This document shows positions 46,466 through 57,677 of a DNA stretch of 64,000 bases, piece by piece. The first letter of the stretch is position 1. Each line of letters opens with the position of its first letter. Source of the DNA: Rhyacophila brunnea. Lineage: Eukaryota > Arthropoda > Insecta > Trichoptera > Rhyacophilidae. Location of the stretch: NCBI GenBank assembly GCA_022495005.1, contig JAGYXB010001106.1, positions 434,001-498,000 on the forward strand, given 5' to 3'. The notes under the pieces were generated by a model, which made no database searches, was not told the DNA's origin, and was given only the letters and a program-made list of their open reading frames with translations. The position numbers and the translations under genes were made by a program.

Positions 46466-47509
46466 CAGTGGTTTCCAAACATTATGTTACTACGCCTCCC
46501 TTAAATCTAATCTTGGCGCCTCCCCCCCTTTATTTCATTAAATAATACAGACACCTTTTTAAATAGTCAACAATGTACTAATACAAATATATATTTTTTT
46601 TAAATGAACAAGGCTTTACTACTTATATTATATTAATTTTTAAAGTTATTTGTTTTTCATGCGATGAATGTGCTTGTTTATTAGCACAATCAATTTCAAA
46701 TTCATCATCGTTCATTGACAAATGGATTTTATCATTGGCCCCACATCCTGAAGCGGGCCCACCTACCTATCGCTGAGGGTAAGGGCAGTGTGGTGCTCTA
46801 ATGTAGTGTTTCCTAAATTATACACGGGAGTTATCATTTAAGTAAATCAATCATCATATAGGTAACACATCAAATTGCAACGCACAACCACATATTTCAA
46901 ATATTTAATGGGCCTGATATAAATCAGCGCCGCAGGCGACTTTTTTACTATTAATAAAATAATGTGAAAAGTGCATTAGCAAACTAAACAAGAACTCAGT
47001 AAATAGATTTTTGTTTGCTTCAATATATATGACGCAGAAATCATGTAAAAGTGGAAACTGGAATTTTGATTTCAAAAGCTCCATTTTTTCATAAATGCCT
47101 TCACTTTGTCTTTTTAAATCAATGAATGCATTAGTTGTCCTTGCATTGATTTTTCACTCATTTTTTTTTAATTTCAACCAAATAGAAGTTGAACAAAATT
47201 ATCGTTCCTAAAAAAATTTGCCTCAAATTTCAACATTATGATTTGACCCTTTAATTTCATTTTTCGCGAGATAGCCAGCGCGCTTCACAATAGTAGGTAT
47301 AGAAGTGAGGTTTTATAAAATTAGTCTCAATATTTTCAGACAGGTTTGCAAACAACCTTTTATAGGACTGATTTTTACGTAGTTTATAACTAGCGGCCGT
47401 TTTATAAACTATGCATTTGCAAAGTGCAAACCTGTGGCTACATTAATTGTGTTAAACTGTTCGCGCCTCCGCTTGCAACACTCCGCGCCTCCTAGTTTGG
47501 AAATCGCTG
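46466..47509. mobile_element. hAT-like element, CAGTGGTTTCCAAAC ends
   Basis: Left end CAGTGGTTTCCAAAC and right end GTTTGGAAATCGCTG are inverse with one mismatch. Sub-terminal CGCCTCCC motifs occur at both ends (46495 and 47464-47490). No matching 8-bp flank (ACGTAAGA versus CTACATTC). A minus-strand segment at 46985-47140 reads without stops (FIDLKRQSEGIYEKMELLKS), possibly a transposase scrap. Related short element at 58240-58400. Confidence 0.6.
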
Positions 47510-48095
47510 CTACATTCAGATTGATAGCCAGGTAAGTATTATGTTAGCTGATATACTATGGATCAAATATAATTATGCAAATTTCCACCACATTTTTAAT
47601 ATTATCCGACGCATTTAAATCGGTTAAACGGTCAGTTATTCTTAAAAAACGGTAACCTGGTAGTATTTTTCCCCGTTCAATTGGATGTCCTAATAACTAC
47701 GAAGTTAACCATAGTATATTGTACCTACCAAATATTCTACAGCAGAGCTTGTCACTTGCACTGTGTTTTCATCCAAGTTTTTAGTTACATATTATTACAT
47801 TATTTGACAGTGCTCATGTTATACTATACCTAGTATAAATCGTGAATGTGTGGTTTTTCTCAGAATTCGTTAGAGGGTAGGTATAGTAATTTCTCTATAC
47901 CTACTTACTTACTCTATTATAAGATAAATAAGAAATTCGACACTAAACACGTATGTTATCTACTGTGAAATCCGGATCAAATGTAATGTTGTTGTTGTCA
48001 GAGGGTGGATGCTGGAAGATTTTTACTTTAGAAATAAACAGTCTATTAAGTGTTATTATTATAATGTGTCGGTGCCTAATGCCGGTATATTTGTA

Positions 48096-48530
48096 ACCAG
48101 ACAAAACAGGACATGAATAAACAGAACCAGAAGAAACAGAACAGTGACAAAACAGAACAGCCAGGGTAAAAATAAAACGTTTATTGTTATCGTATCTGAT
48201 TATTAATTAAATAGAAGAAGAAGAACTTAGGTTTATAAACGAAATGTATATAAATAGTTAATATATATATTTTGGTCATTCGGCGTAAAAACCTCGATTT
48301 ATCTGCTTGATTTTGGTAATCATGCACAACTCCACAGAATTATTAAACTCATTCTTTCATTGAAACCAGTCATCCAAGCATTTTGAACATCTTAGATTGA
48401 TTAGGACGAGATATACCTAATTTATACCCAGATATTACATTATGTACATATTATACCCAGTACCAACACTGAGTTGAATCCCGTTTAATTGAGGCTTTCC
48501 AGCGATTAGGAATGCAGAAATTATATCATT
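48096..48530 (-). repeat. Dispersed repeat R4, copy 2
   Basis: Inverse of 25527-25790: GCGATTAGGAATGCAGAAAT at 48503 and the tandem units GACAAAACAGGACATG, AACAGAACAGTGACAAAACA at 48103-48170, with CAGCCAGGG marking the same junction as CCTGGCTG in copy 1. The middle is AT-rich and less conserved. Confidence 0.6.
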
Positions 48531-48539
48531 TAATTATTA

Positions 48540-48968
48540 ATAATTACAAGATAAAAAGAACTTTTTATATACAACGTTTTAAAATTTTCTGTTGAATCAT
48601 ATAAACTTGACTTGACTAGCTTAAACGATCAAAAAAAATTGTACTTGAAAGAAATACTGAATAATGAAATGTCATTCCATATTAATTTCCATAGTAACGA
48701 ACGTATATATTATTAATAATTTAGTTGCTAGGACCCCCTAGCAAACAATAGTGGTATCGAAATAACTTTTCATACAAAACAGAATTAACTAAAAATGAAT
48801 TCAATTCTACTTAAAGATGGCTAAAAGTATTAAAAAATGCATTGGCATCGTGTTCTGATATATTCTAAAAGTTTCAAATGTCTAGCTAGTCGGGAAGTTA
48901 GTTAAAAATCGATTGCAAGATTTTTACCGGACAAATAAAAATAAGACCTAAGAAAAACGTTGTAAAAA
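48540..48968 (-). repeat. Dispersed repeat R1, copy E
   Basis: This is the most complete minus copy. It starts AATTACAAGATAAAAAGAAC, has ATACAACGTTTTAAAATTTT, the hairpin GTTGCTAGGACCCCCTAGCA, TGTCTAGCTAGTCGGGAAGT and the closing AAGAAAAACGTTGTAAAAA. Both inverted ends (ACAACGTTTT/AAAACGTTGT) are present. Confidence 0.75.
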
Positions 48969-49072
48969 CCTGTGTTATTAAAAATATATACTTACAATAT
49001 ATACAACATAATATAGAGATACGACGATTTCAATTTTAAATGTTATTTTTTGAGCATTTCCTGAAGGGTCAT

Positions 49073-49145
49073 AGTTCTATTTATCGCTGTTCTGTTTTGT
49101 CACTGTTCCGTTTCTTCATGTTCTGTTATATCATGTTCAGTTTTC
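49073..49145 (+). repeat. R4 tandem-unit array, copy 3
   Basis: Degenerate units CGCTGTTCTGTTTTGTCACT, GTTCCGTTTCTTCATG, TTCTGTTATATCATGTTCAG repeat every 14-16 bp. Only this tandem part of R4 is present here. Confidence 0.5.
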
Positions 49146-49364
49146 ATGGAAACTATAGATTATATTGTGTATTGATTGAACTGGCTTCGACAAAATGAAG
49201 CCTTAAATCTCAAAATGTACATATACTTTGTTCAAAAACGAGTTGCAGGAATCTAAATTTGATCACTCATGTGGTAGATAGGTATCTGTCATTTCAACGG
49301 CCACCGATAAATTTATATTATAATATTTTACCTCAAGAGATTAATCGAAAAATATGCCTAATCA

Positions 49365-49415
49365 CCGCCATCTTTAGATTAATGAATCCTGAGCATAACT
49401 TTTTGCACAAACTCA
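49365..49415 (+). repeat. Short dispersed repeat R5, copy 2
   Basis: CACCGCCATCTTTAGATTAA then TGAATCCTGAGCATAACTTT and TTGCACAA match 28386-28432. The frame at 49259-49444 overlaps this repeat and is not called. Confidence 0.5.
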
Positions 49416-49993
49416 GAAACAAAATCAGATCCCAGATTGCTTGACATATTGATTCGCCCTTTCTCATTTCAAATTGAAATTGAATTGAAAAATTCTCAAA
49501 TCAAATATATTAACAATCAGTGTTATTTATAAATAACATACATTCATGTTATTCATCAGCTGTCAAAGTCAGACTAGTCCTTCACACAAAAACCGGTGGT
49601 GATATCGATTTCCAAAAAAATACGAGTATGTAGCATCGATCTATGCACTAGTGCTATGCTGGTGTATTATTTATATTTATGTATATATTATTATATATGA
49701 ATATCGACATACGCGTCAGTATGAGCACTCTATTGAACAATGACAGGCAATGACAGGTCATCCATAGACAACAACGGGATCGGCGGAAAAAGTAGGACCA
49801 GTCGTTGTGAATGCATCGGCTTTCTACTTGAGTCGGCAATGGCCTCATAGATACCATCATAGTATGAAACCACATTTATCAGCCGATATATTTGTTTGAA
49901 TTACATACTTTTCGCATAGATGACATTGGTAGATAATCAAATCAATTTTAACCAAAATGAGGGTTAACACTTTTTTTTAACTTGGGCTCCTCA

Positions 49994-50370
49994 ATTAAGA
50001 GCGTAGGTATATACGTTAAACGGCAAATAATTTTCAACAGTATGTGGGACGTAATTTCGGCCGCGTTGCCAGTCGGAGAGCGATAGTCGACCTGTGAGCA
50101 CGTCAATTTGTTTTGTGATGGCGTCGGAGGAATATATTCTTAAATCGTATAAAGATGACTAAAAAACGTTCCGCATGTACTTGAAAAAGAAAACATGTCA
50201 ATGAATATACTATTATTATTACGAATATAATAATAAACATAACATAAAAAGGACGCATGTCGAATTTTTATGACAAATTATATTTCGTTCGGCTCGCGTC
50301 ATTTGCACAATCCGCGCATCGCCTAGTCACGATCTTTTTAAACCATGCCTCAGCTGAGGTATTGCCTTAA
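49994..50370 (+). repeat. Dispersed repeat R2, copy 2
   Basis: It matches 33659-34015 along its length: ACGGCAAATAATTTTCAACA, GATGGCGTCGGAGGAATATA, AATATACTATTATTATTACG, GGCTCGCGTCATTTGCACAA, CCATGCCTCAGCTGAGGTAT. The short frame MASEEYILKSYKDD-stop (50118-50162) is kept. Confidence 0.7.
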
Positions 50371-50639
50371 GAGATTATATTTTATCATGATAAAGAAAAT
50401 ACTTTGTTTTTTCAGGCTCGCATATAAAGGGGGGATAGGGGTTCGATTTGGACCCCCCAGAAACAGAAAAAATACTAATTATTTAGGTAAATGGAATATT
50501 ACTTCTTGTTATTCTCCGCCAGGACCTCATGATTGAGGATCGTAACCCGAATGATTTGGCTGTGGACGGGGTGGCCCCATTCCTTTCGTAATTCTATGAC
50601 ATGCGAGACCTGTGGCCACTGGAAGTCCCGTTGCACTCA

Positions 50640-50805
50640 TACATTTGTGCAACTATCTGGGGCATCCAATGATTGCTTGAATATTCCAATGTGACATGGC
50701 AAAGACAAGACAGAGCATACGACACAAACGGACACTGTTAAACCTAATAATTGTGACCGTTAATCCACTCGTGGATGCGACAGCTCGCAATAAGTCATAG
50801 GCGAG
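50640..50805 (+). repeat. Dispersed repeat R6, copy 2 (coding-like)
   Basis: Plus-strand relative of 20145-20310 in opposite orientation. It reads IHLCNYLGHPMIA, stop, IFQCDMAKTRQSIRHKRTLL and then NLIIVTVNPLVDATARNKS before a stop. Shared DNA includes TGGATGCGACAGCTCGCAAT. A decayed transposon ORF is likely. The family is not named. Confidence 0.45.
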
Positions 50806-50999
50806 GCCAGGTATTTATCGTTTGAATTTTACGCACAGTGTCTGAGTGTGGAATATACCTATATGGAAAATGTTGTATTCCGTTATGAGAGATGAAATGA
50901 CTAATATGGTAATTAGTGACAACTGGTAGATTTTTTTAAACCCCACCCACTCCCACCGCCTTAAAAATCGATATAAATGTATTATGAATATTTTTCAAA

Positions 51000-52070
51000 A
51001 TATACCAACTATTTTTCTGTGTGCGCGCCTGGTTTATTGAGATATAGTAATATTAGGATAAATTATAATAATTCAAATATACCTATATTTGCAATCTGTG
51101 ATAAAGCTTGATCCTTGCATTCCGTTTTTATCAAAGATTTAGGACAAATTATTATGCTTTCCTATTACTTACCTATTTATAGAATCATCGCGTTGACTTG
51201 TTGATCTCGGATGTGTAAAAATAATCGGCCACTACATACGGGCGATGCGTAATGCCCCATTGACATTTTACTTGGTCTTCAAGTGACTATGTGACATTTT
51301 CTTTGGATTTGTACCTAGTCGAATATACCTACTTTGAATATTTATAATGATTATAACAGAAATCACACATATTTCGCCTAATATAAATATATTAGGGACA
51401 GAGAGCGGAATGCACAATCTAAGATTTCGTTCCTAAGGATAAGTCGCCGAAAAGCATGACTTAACTATAGACAATCCTGAGTATAGAGTTAAGGAATCCT
51501 TAACCATAGACTACTTTTGTTATGAACACGCCCCCTTCTGTATTACCATTTACCACTGACAGCTGCTGTCAAAATAAATTCGCATGTCTATAACACAGTC
51601 CATACACTCAAATTCATTTAACAATGTATCTCAATATGGATATTGATAGTGTTAATTCGTTTGGCATGTACTTGCAGAATATTATTTTATTTTTATACGC
51701 CAGCCCGCAGAAATACAAAATACCAGATGAATAATGACACTTGATGCTAGTGTTACCATGTTAAAAAAAAATCTTGTGGTGCCTGTGGAATCACGTATAA
51801 TGACTTATAACGGAAACATAAGAGTATTATAATTAAATATTAATATGTATTTATAGTTATTGCATTTATAAAATGCAGTTGTCATATTTTTGTCATCGTT
51901 TAACAATTATAAAATAATTTACTTAACGAGAATTTTTAAATATGGTATTATTTTCAATAAACATGATCTTAACTAAGGACAGTGTTTCTGCATAGTGTTT
52001 TCTGCTAAGGAAATTTTAGTTATGACAAATGTTTCTGCATTCCGCTCACAGTTACCAACTGTGAGAGAAT
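51000..52070. other. Gene-free AT-rich DNA
   Basis: No supported coding region, RNA or bounded repeat. Confidence 0.4.
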
Positions 52071-52074
52071 AAAG

Positions 52075-52235
52075 GCCCGTTACAGACTGGACACCGGTGT
52101 CGCGCTCGATATAATATAGGAGGCCTTTGTATTCGAATAAAGGGGCCTTTGTATTATGTTTATGAACTCCCCAGAGCTAATGAGTCAACGCGTGTCCGGT
52201 ACACTGTTCCGTCGGCCGCTACATTCTGAAGCCAT
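52075..52235 (+). mobile_element. One arm of the 15576-type foldback
   Basis: GCCCGTTACAGACTGGACAC through CGGTGTCGCGCTCG, GAGGCCTTTGTATTCGAATA, GAGCTAATGAGTCAACGCGT and TCGGCCGCTACATTCTGAAG match the fuller right arm (15750-15915, inverted). No second arm lies nearby, so it is a solo arm. Confidence 0.7.
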
Positions 52236-52239
52236 TTGC

Positions 52240-52318
52240 ACCCGCGACCCGCAATTCGCGCATCGCCTAGCCACGATCTTTTTAGACCATGCCTCAACTG
52301 AGGTATAGCCTTAAGTGC
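52240..52318 (+). repeat. Dispersed repeat R2, 3' fragment
   Basis: CGCGCATCGCCTAGCCACGA, TTTTTAGACCATGCCTCA and GAGGTATAGCCTTAA match the last 75 bp of the R2 copies. It abuts the foldback arm at 52075-52235. Confidence 0.6.
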
Positions 52319-52760
52319 GTAGTTATTGATCAACTGATAGGTTCGATTTATTTATCTCAGGACCAAGTGCTCGGTTGACATTGCTGTGGATATACGAAAT
52401 GCAACAGTCCAAATCGTATAGTTAGCATCTGTGGCTAAGGTTATTAATTAAATTATTATTACGGATATTTTTTTTTGGAAATGGTCCCACCATAATATTT
52501 CTCTGTGTATGCGTCTAGGAAAGAATATTATTATCTATATAGAAAATTAAGACCAGTTTTCCAGATGTAGTGTAAATTGATGATCAAAATTTCAAAGAAT
52601 AGAAAAGAAAATAACTTACCCAAAGAATTGACCGCCAAGACATCGGTAGCTTTATCCATTATCTTTCAGGCAATTCATCCCTTATTGTTGCAATTTACGT
52701 CAACCTGACAAAATAAATATAAGATTTAAATATCGTGGAATTTAACGTTAAATCTACGTT

Positions 52761-52947
52761 AAGCTTCAATTACATTGAGCTTCTTTACGAGCTGTTTATA
52801 GGCGAATTTATAATCTGCCTGTAAAGTTGCCCAGTGTAATCATCGAACATGTTAGCTTGTTCGATGATTACACTATGCGACTTTACAGGCAGATTATAAA
52901 TTCGCCAACAAACAGCTTGTAAAGAAGCTCAATGTAATTGACGCTTC
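52761..52947. mobile_element. Foldback MITE, ~187 bp
   Basis: Arms 52761-52848 and about 52860-52947 pair almost perfectly: TCAATTACATTGAGCTTCTT, GGCGAATTTATAATCTGCCT and TGTAATCATCGAACA each recur inverted, around a short loop (GTTAGC). No other copy in the window. No coding capacity. Confidence 0.8.
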
Positions 52948-53039
52948 AAAGAGATGCATGATTGTGGGTTACCTAATCGAACACTTCAAGCAATGTTTAG
53001 GTATCTAAAAATGTATTTTATTGAAAAAATGTTCACACA

Positions 53040-53326
53040 TTATCGTTCTTCTTCATATTGTGCCATCCCCCAGCGGAGGTCGGCCACCATCAAGGCGATC
53101 TTAGATTTGTCGTCTGCTACCCGGAACAGTTCAGTGGATCTGCACTCGTACCAATACGGAGGTTCTTAAGCCACGAAATGCGGCGTCGTCCTCTGCTACG
53201 CTTACCATTGATCTTTCCTTGAATGACAAGTTGGGGAATGCTGTACTTTTGTCCTCTCATAATATGGCCGAGGTACTGTAGTTTCTTGGTTTTGATACTA
53301 CGTAAAACTTCTCTGTCCTTCCCCAT
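53040..53326 (-). pseudogene. RTE/BovB-type LINE reverse transcriptase C-terminus (broken)
   Basis: The minus strand reads MGKDREVLRSIKTKKLQYLG, then HIMRGQKYSIPQLVIQGKIN and GKRSRGRRRISWLKNLRIGT. After a frame change near 53140 it gives RSTELFRVADDKSKIALMVA and DLRWGMAQYEEER-stop. The LxYLGHxxRxxxY...QGKIxGKRxxGRRxxSWLxNxRxW...LFRxAxDxxxxAxMVAxLR pattern is the tail of RTE/BovB-like endonuclease-reverse transcriptases. One frameshift, and no upstream domains remain. Confidence 0.75.
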
Positions 53327-53339
53327 TCGATTGAGAACT

Positions 53340-56150
53340 TCAACATTTACATTACATTATCATTACATACACATAAATAATAGTATGATATTTAAACGCT
53401 CTAAAGTCTAAAACAACGGTTCGCAAACACTGATTCAAATGATTTTGCAGTGGGGCATGGAAAATATTTATTTTCATATTTCATTTTCAATGACGGTGGT
53501 GCTGGTTTTTCTTTTTGAATCTGGGTTTGGTGACAATTTCGCATTTATGAAATTGTTGAAAATCCCTAGAGAGTACTAACATAGAAAAGTAATTAGTATT
53601 TACTAGGTAGTTACAGTGAAAATATGTTATTATTTTCAATACATAACACAACTATATTATTTAATCACGATAATATTATATTACTTAGTAGTATGCACAT
53701 AAAGTATGTGAAATGGAAAAGGAAATATGTATGGGAATATTAGATGTTTACATTTTATTCTTGTTATACCTATAAATCGTTTTTATTTATTTAGCTACAT
53801 TTGCATTCATCCACGTAGATAAATTAATATATTGTTTTTATTTTCCATAACATAATAATGCAGCTACATTTATATAATATATAACATTTTATTATTTTAT
53901 GCAAGTAATAACGTCTGAAAAGTATATATGAATATTATCGTTACCTAGTGCCCAATTAGATAAATCATACCTGTACGTACATAATATATAATAATAAAAA
54001 TATGGAGAAAGCTAGGAAACATATGTACGGGTAGGTATCTAAGTAATAGGCTCCACGACATGGAGAAATCAAGGACAAACATCTACATCTACAACGTTGC
54101 AATATTCAGAAACACTTTTCCATATACGTAGTAAGTATAAGAAAATGTTGTTTTCTTTAATTTTACTTTGAGTATGTACGTGTTATTTCAATAGGTATGA
54201 TTATATTAATGTACGTAATACATACGTTAGTTACTGTTGATATATTTATGTATTGTAGCGAGTTAATATTCATGACGTGTTGAGGGTTTGTAGGTAATAA
54301 AGTATATAGTACGGAAAAACCCATTATATGTATTGATCAATGTTATTGTGGGTACTGTTTTATTTTATATGTTACTGAATGTACAGAAATCAATGTATTG
54401 CTTTCGAATCGATAGTAGGATATATGGGAAACGTGTGAAATATTAATAAATATGAAGGAAATATGATTTCTACCTCGAAATGCGCAAGATCGTAACGCCT
54501 GATATCTTCCATTGATAAAACACTGACACTTCACTTATTTAAAACGCGAAAAGTCCGCAAAGGACTTATAAACATACCACAAGCAATAGCTAATCTAATG
54601 GTATATCACAGTTTTAAATATAAAACACAGTCCTCGATATATTTTCACATTTTACGTAGGGAAATTCGGCACCGTGACAAGTACAACCATTGACCGCGTC
54701 TCAACCACCCTTGACGAAGGTTCACGAAGCCGGACGAAGTTTTCCGAACGGTGGCCATTTTGAGGGGCGCGTGGAAAGGGTGGAAAATACCCCTACGCAA
54801 TATTGACTTGTGTTGCTATATTTGAATTTTATTAACGCAGTTGCTACGCCTAATAAACTGACTCGTAAATGAAATATGGAAAAAAGGTCCGAAGTAAATT
54901 TTCTTCTTGCTATGTGAGTATCGACCCAGGTAATTTCGATTTTATGTAAGGGTCCGGCCATATATGGGTGATCTCCTCTTATGTTATATCGCAGTGATGA
55001 AAATTCAGCCGTGTGGCTCTGAACGAATCTTGCTCTCTATGCGATCTTAGAGAATCCAGCTGCAACTGTCCCAAAATGGTTTGTTGCTTCAATCAAGAAA
55101 CAAACACAATAAAGTTTTTTTCATTGTCTCTACAATTCAATGTCAGGAAATGGGTGTTAGAGCACGATAGCACCTTGAAAAAGTAGGCTGAAGCATGCGG
55201 ACTGCAAACAAATAGGTACTTACCACAAAATTACCCAAATGGTAAGCACGCGAAATAAAGAAATACCGGGGAACATTTGTACATATTATAAGCATGGCCC
55301 CCACAGGGCTCAAGCCCGGCGTGGCTGGTCGACCATATAAATGAGTTCAACGCACATCACAAATTTGTTGTACTAGTAAGAATACTCGCATGCGGCGCTA
55401 TTTTCCTCCAAGTTTATTAATGTTTTTAAATATAAAGTTATGTGATGCAATTTTTGATTGTTTTGTGTTGATATGACGTGTGTGTGTGTCGACAACTCCA
55501 TAATTCAAGTAGAAAAAATAGATCGCTAAAAATACACTGAATTCCCTTAATTTTACCACTATTTTGAAAACACTACTGTTGAGTGTCACACTGCCTTTAA
55601 CATGAGTGATAGGTAGGGAGGGCACCAAAGATCCTGGCCTGGGGGGGCGCTTCAGGATGTGGGGGACATGATTATAGCATTATAAGCCTAATATATAATA
55701 TTAAGTGTGTAGGTGGACAATTTTATATACTTGGGATTCAACCTGAAGCAGATAACAGAAAAGCTTTAGGCTCAAAATGGACCAGAGCCGTTCCGGCTCA
55801 TAAAAGTGAAATTTTCCATTTCGAGCGCTTAAGAAATTAAAACTGCCCAATTGCTGAAAACAGGCGCACGCCTACAAGCGACTAGGTACTACTGGGGTCC
55901 AAGAAGCAAACCCTCCATAATATATTATAAAACTAAAGCCAGTGCTGACTTAGGGTTATAAAACATTGTATCTACCTAACCTGCTAACCAGCTTTTGAAA
56001 TAAAAATATTGTGAAGAATCTTTGGACCATCTTTTTCCATCCAATTTAAGCCAACAGAAGAAAAATATACTATGCGATGGATTTCCTAATGGAACACTGA
56101 ACCATTGGTAAATACTTATTCTAACGCTATGATAAGCACATCACATTAAA
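53340..56150. other. Gene-free DNA with possible decayed transposon ends
   Basis: No gene is supported. A GC-richer stretch lies near 54700-54780 (GGTGGCCATTTTGAGGGGCG). CTCAAAATGGACCAGAGCCG at 55771 resembles the left end of the hAT at 58690. GCGCTTCAGGATGTGGGG at 55647 is an inverse relative of 46740-46755. None could be bounded. Confidence 0.4.
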
Positions 56151-56159
56151 AATCCTGTA

Positions 56160-56385
56160 CGGAGGGGGATTGGATGGGAAAATCTGGAAGCTGGAAAGAA
56201 CCAACGAGGGCTAGAAGTCAGTGGAGGTTGCTTGTGGAGGAGGCGACTCCCACCTGGGATATAGCGCCGTAGAAGAAGGGTGTTCGCCACTTACTCAACC
56301 AGTTCTATGGTCTGGAACACAGACTGAAAAACATCATAAATGAATTTGCCAGACCCGGGACCCGAACCCGAGAATGCATTACATT
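56160..56385 (-). repeat. tRNA-derived SINE, minus strand, variant 3' end
   Basis: On the minus strand the B-box-like GGTTCGGGTCC and GGGTCTGGCAAATTCATT head is followed by a body ACTGGTTGAGTAAGTGGCGA and ACACCC, like TTTGAGCAAGTGGCTAACAT in the 41079 SINE. The 3' part (CTCCACTGACTTCTAGCC, TTCCCATCCAATCCCCCTCC) is not shared, so it is a different subfamily. Confidence 0.55.
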
Positions 56386-56847
56386 TTTTATGGTACTACT
56401 TTTTATGGTACACAATAATGTGTGTCCATTATAGTAACATCAAAATAAAGACACGATGAGGTGAAGTCAGGAAAATATTTTTAATGACTTGTAGTAGGTT
56501 AAAATTAGATAAATATATTTTTTTTATTATTTTCTTATAGGGAATAATATATTTCTTATAATTATATTTCTTAAAGGGAAGTGTGGGGCTGCTAGGGACA
56601 TCTAGTGACGGAATAACGAAACATGCAAATTAACTACAATACTTTCATTGAACATTTACCTAAGTAAAACGTTTTTTATCAATGTCCAATATGAACATCA
56701 TGCATCACCTTCAAGAATCCCTGTCGCTCGACGATCATCTTGTCCCTTCCAAGAGTTCCAAGGTCATGTGAATAATAATAATAAGAAATTCAATGTTTTT
56801 AAATTTTTTTAAATAAACTGGTATAAGTACATAGGTACTATTATCAG

Positions 56848-57677
56848 TAGTGCCCGGATTTGTATGCAACAAAAAACATGGTTATATGCATGCACGTAGG
56901 CACTAAAACCGAAGAAATATACAGTTAAAAATTGACATTTTTGTGGGAAAAAATTGTAAATACCCACTTTACCCAATATTACTGACAAAAAATCGAATAA
57001 CTAGTTAATAATTTTTCAACATACTACGATATCAGAACAAAAAACACAAACAAAGAATATAAAGTTAATCAATTACAATTTTCAAAATAGTTTTGCACAA
57101 GTACCTACAAACAATTGAATAATAAATGCAATGTAAACCAAACATAACTTAAAAAACAAAAACGACACACTTAACTATTCGTAAATACTATTTTCTGTTT
57201 TTTGCCCGAAAAAAAATTACATCATTTTTTTCAATATTATGCTCTGGCATAAAATTTTTCCGCATAGCTATCTGTCAGTATTTTGTTTATATGCGGAAAA
57301 CTACCTCTCAACGTCCACTTGGGCAAACTTTAAATAATAGTGCCCGAGTTCACTTCACTTTTTCCACTGATAAATCCACAGCTCGGAGATGGCATTAAAA
57401 ATGTAAGTGCATCTAAACTATCTTCCTTCCTAACTTAGTTATATTTCGATAAAATAATTAAAAAAAAACTAAAATTATACATTCAAAAACTCTAAAATAT
57501 GCATTTATTTATGAAATATGCACTAATGTCTCAAATATGCTCTAACGTCTCAAATATGCATTTATATGCACAATAAAATTTTATTTTTGGATTCTGAGTC
57601 TTTCAAGATTTCTGTGCAACTCTCATATCTGTGCATACACCCTCAAAACATGCACTAGCATATAAATCCGGGCCCTA
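56848..57677. mobile_element. hAT element with perfect 8-bp TSD, 830 bp
   Basis: TIRs TAGTGCCCGGATTTGTATGC and GCATATAAATCCGGGCCCTA (inverse TAGGGCCCGGATTTATATGC, two mismatches). Exact ATTATCAG flanks at 56840-56847 and 57678-57685. The interior has several TATGCA-type repeats near 57490-57570 and no intact transposase. GTGCCCGGATTTGTATGATC also appears at 18597 inside another hAT. Confidence 0.85.
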
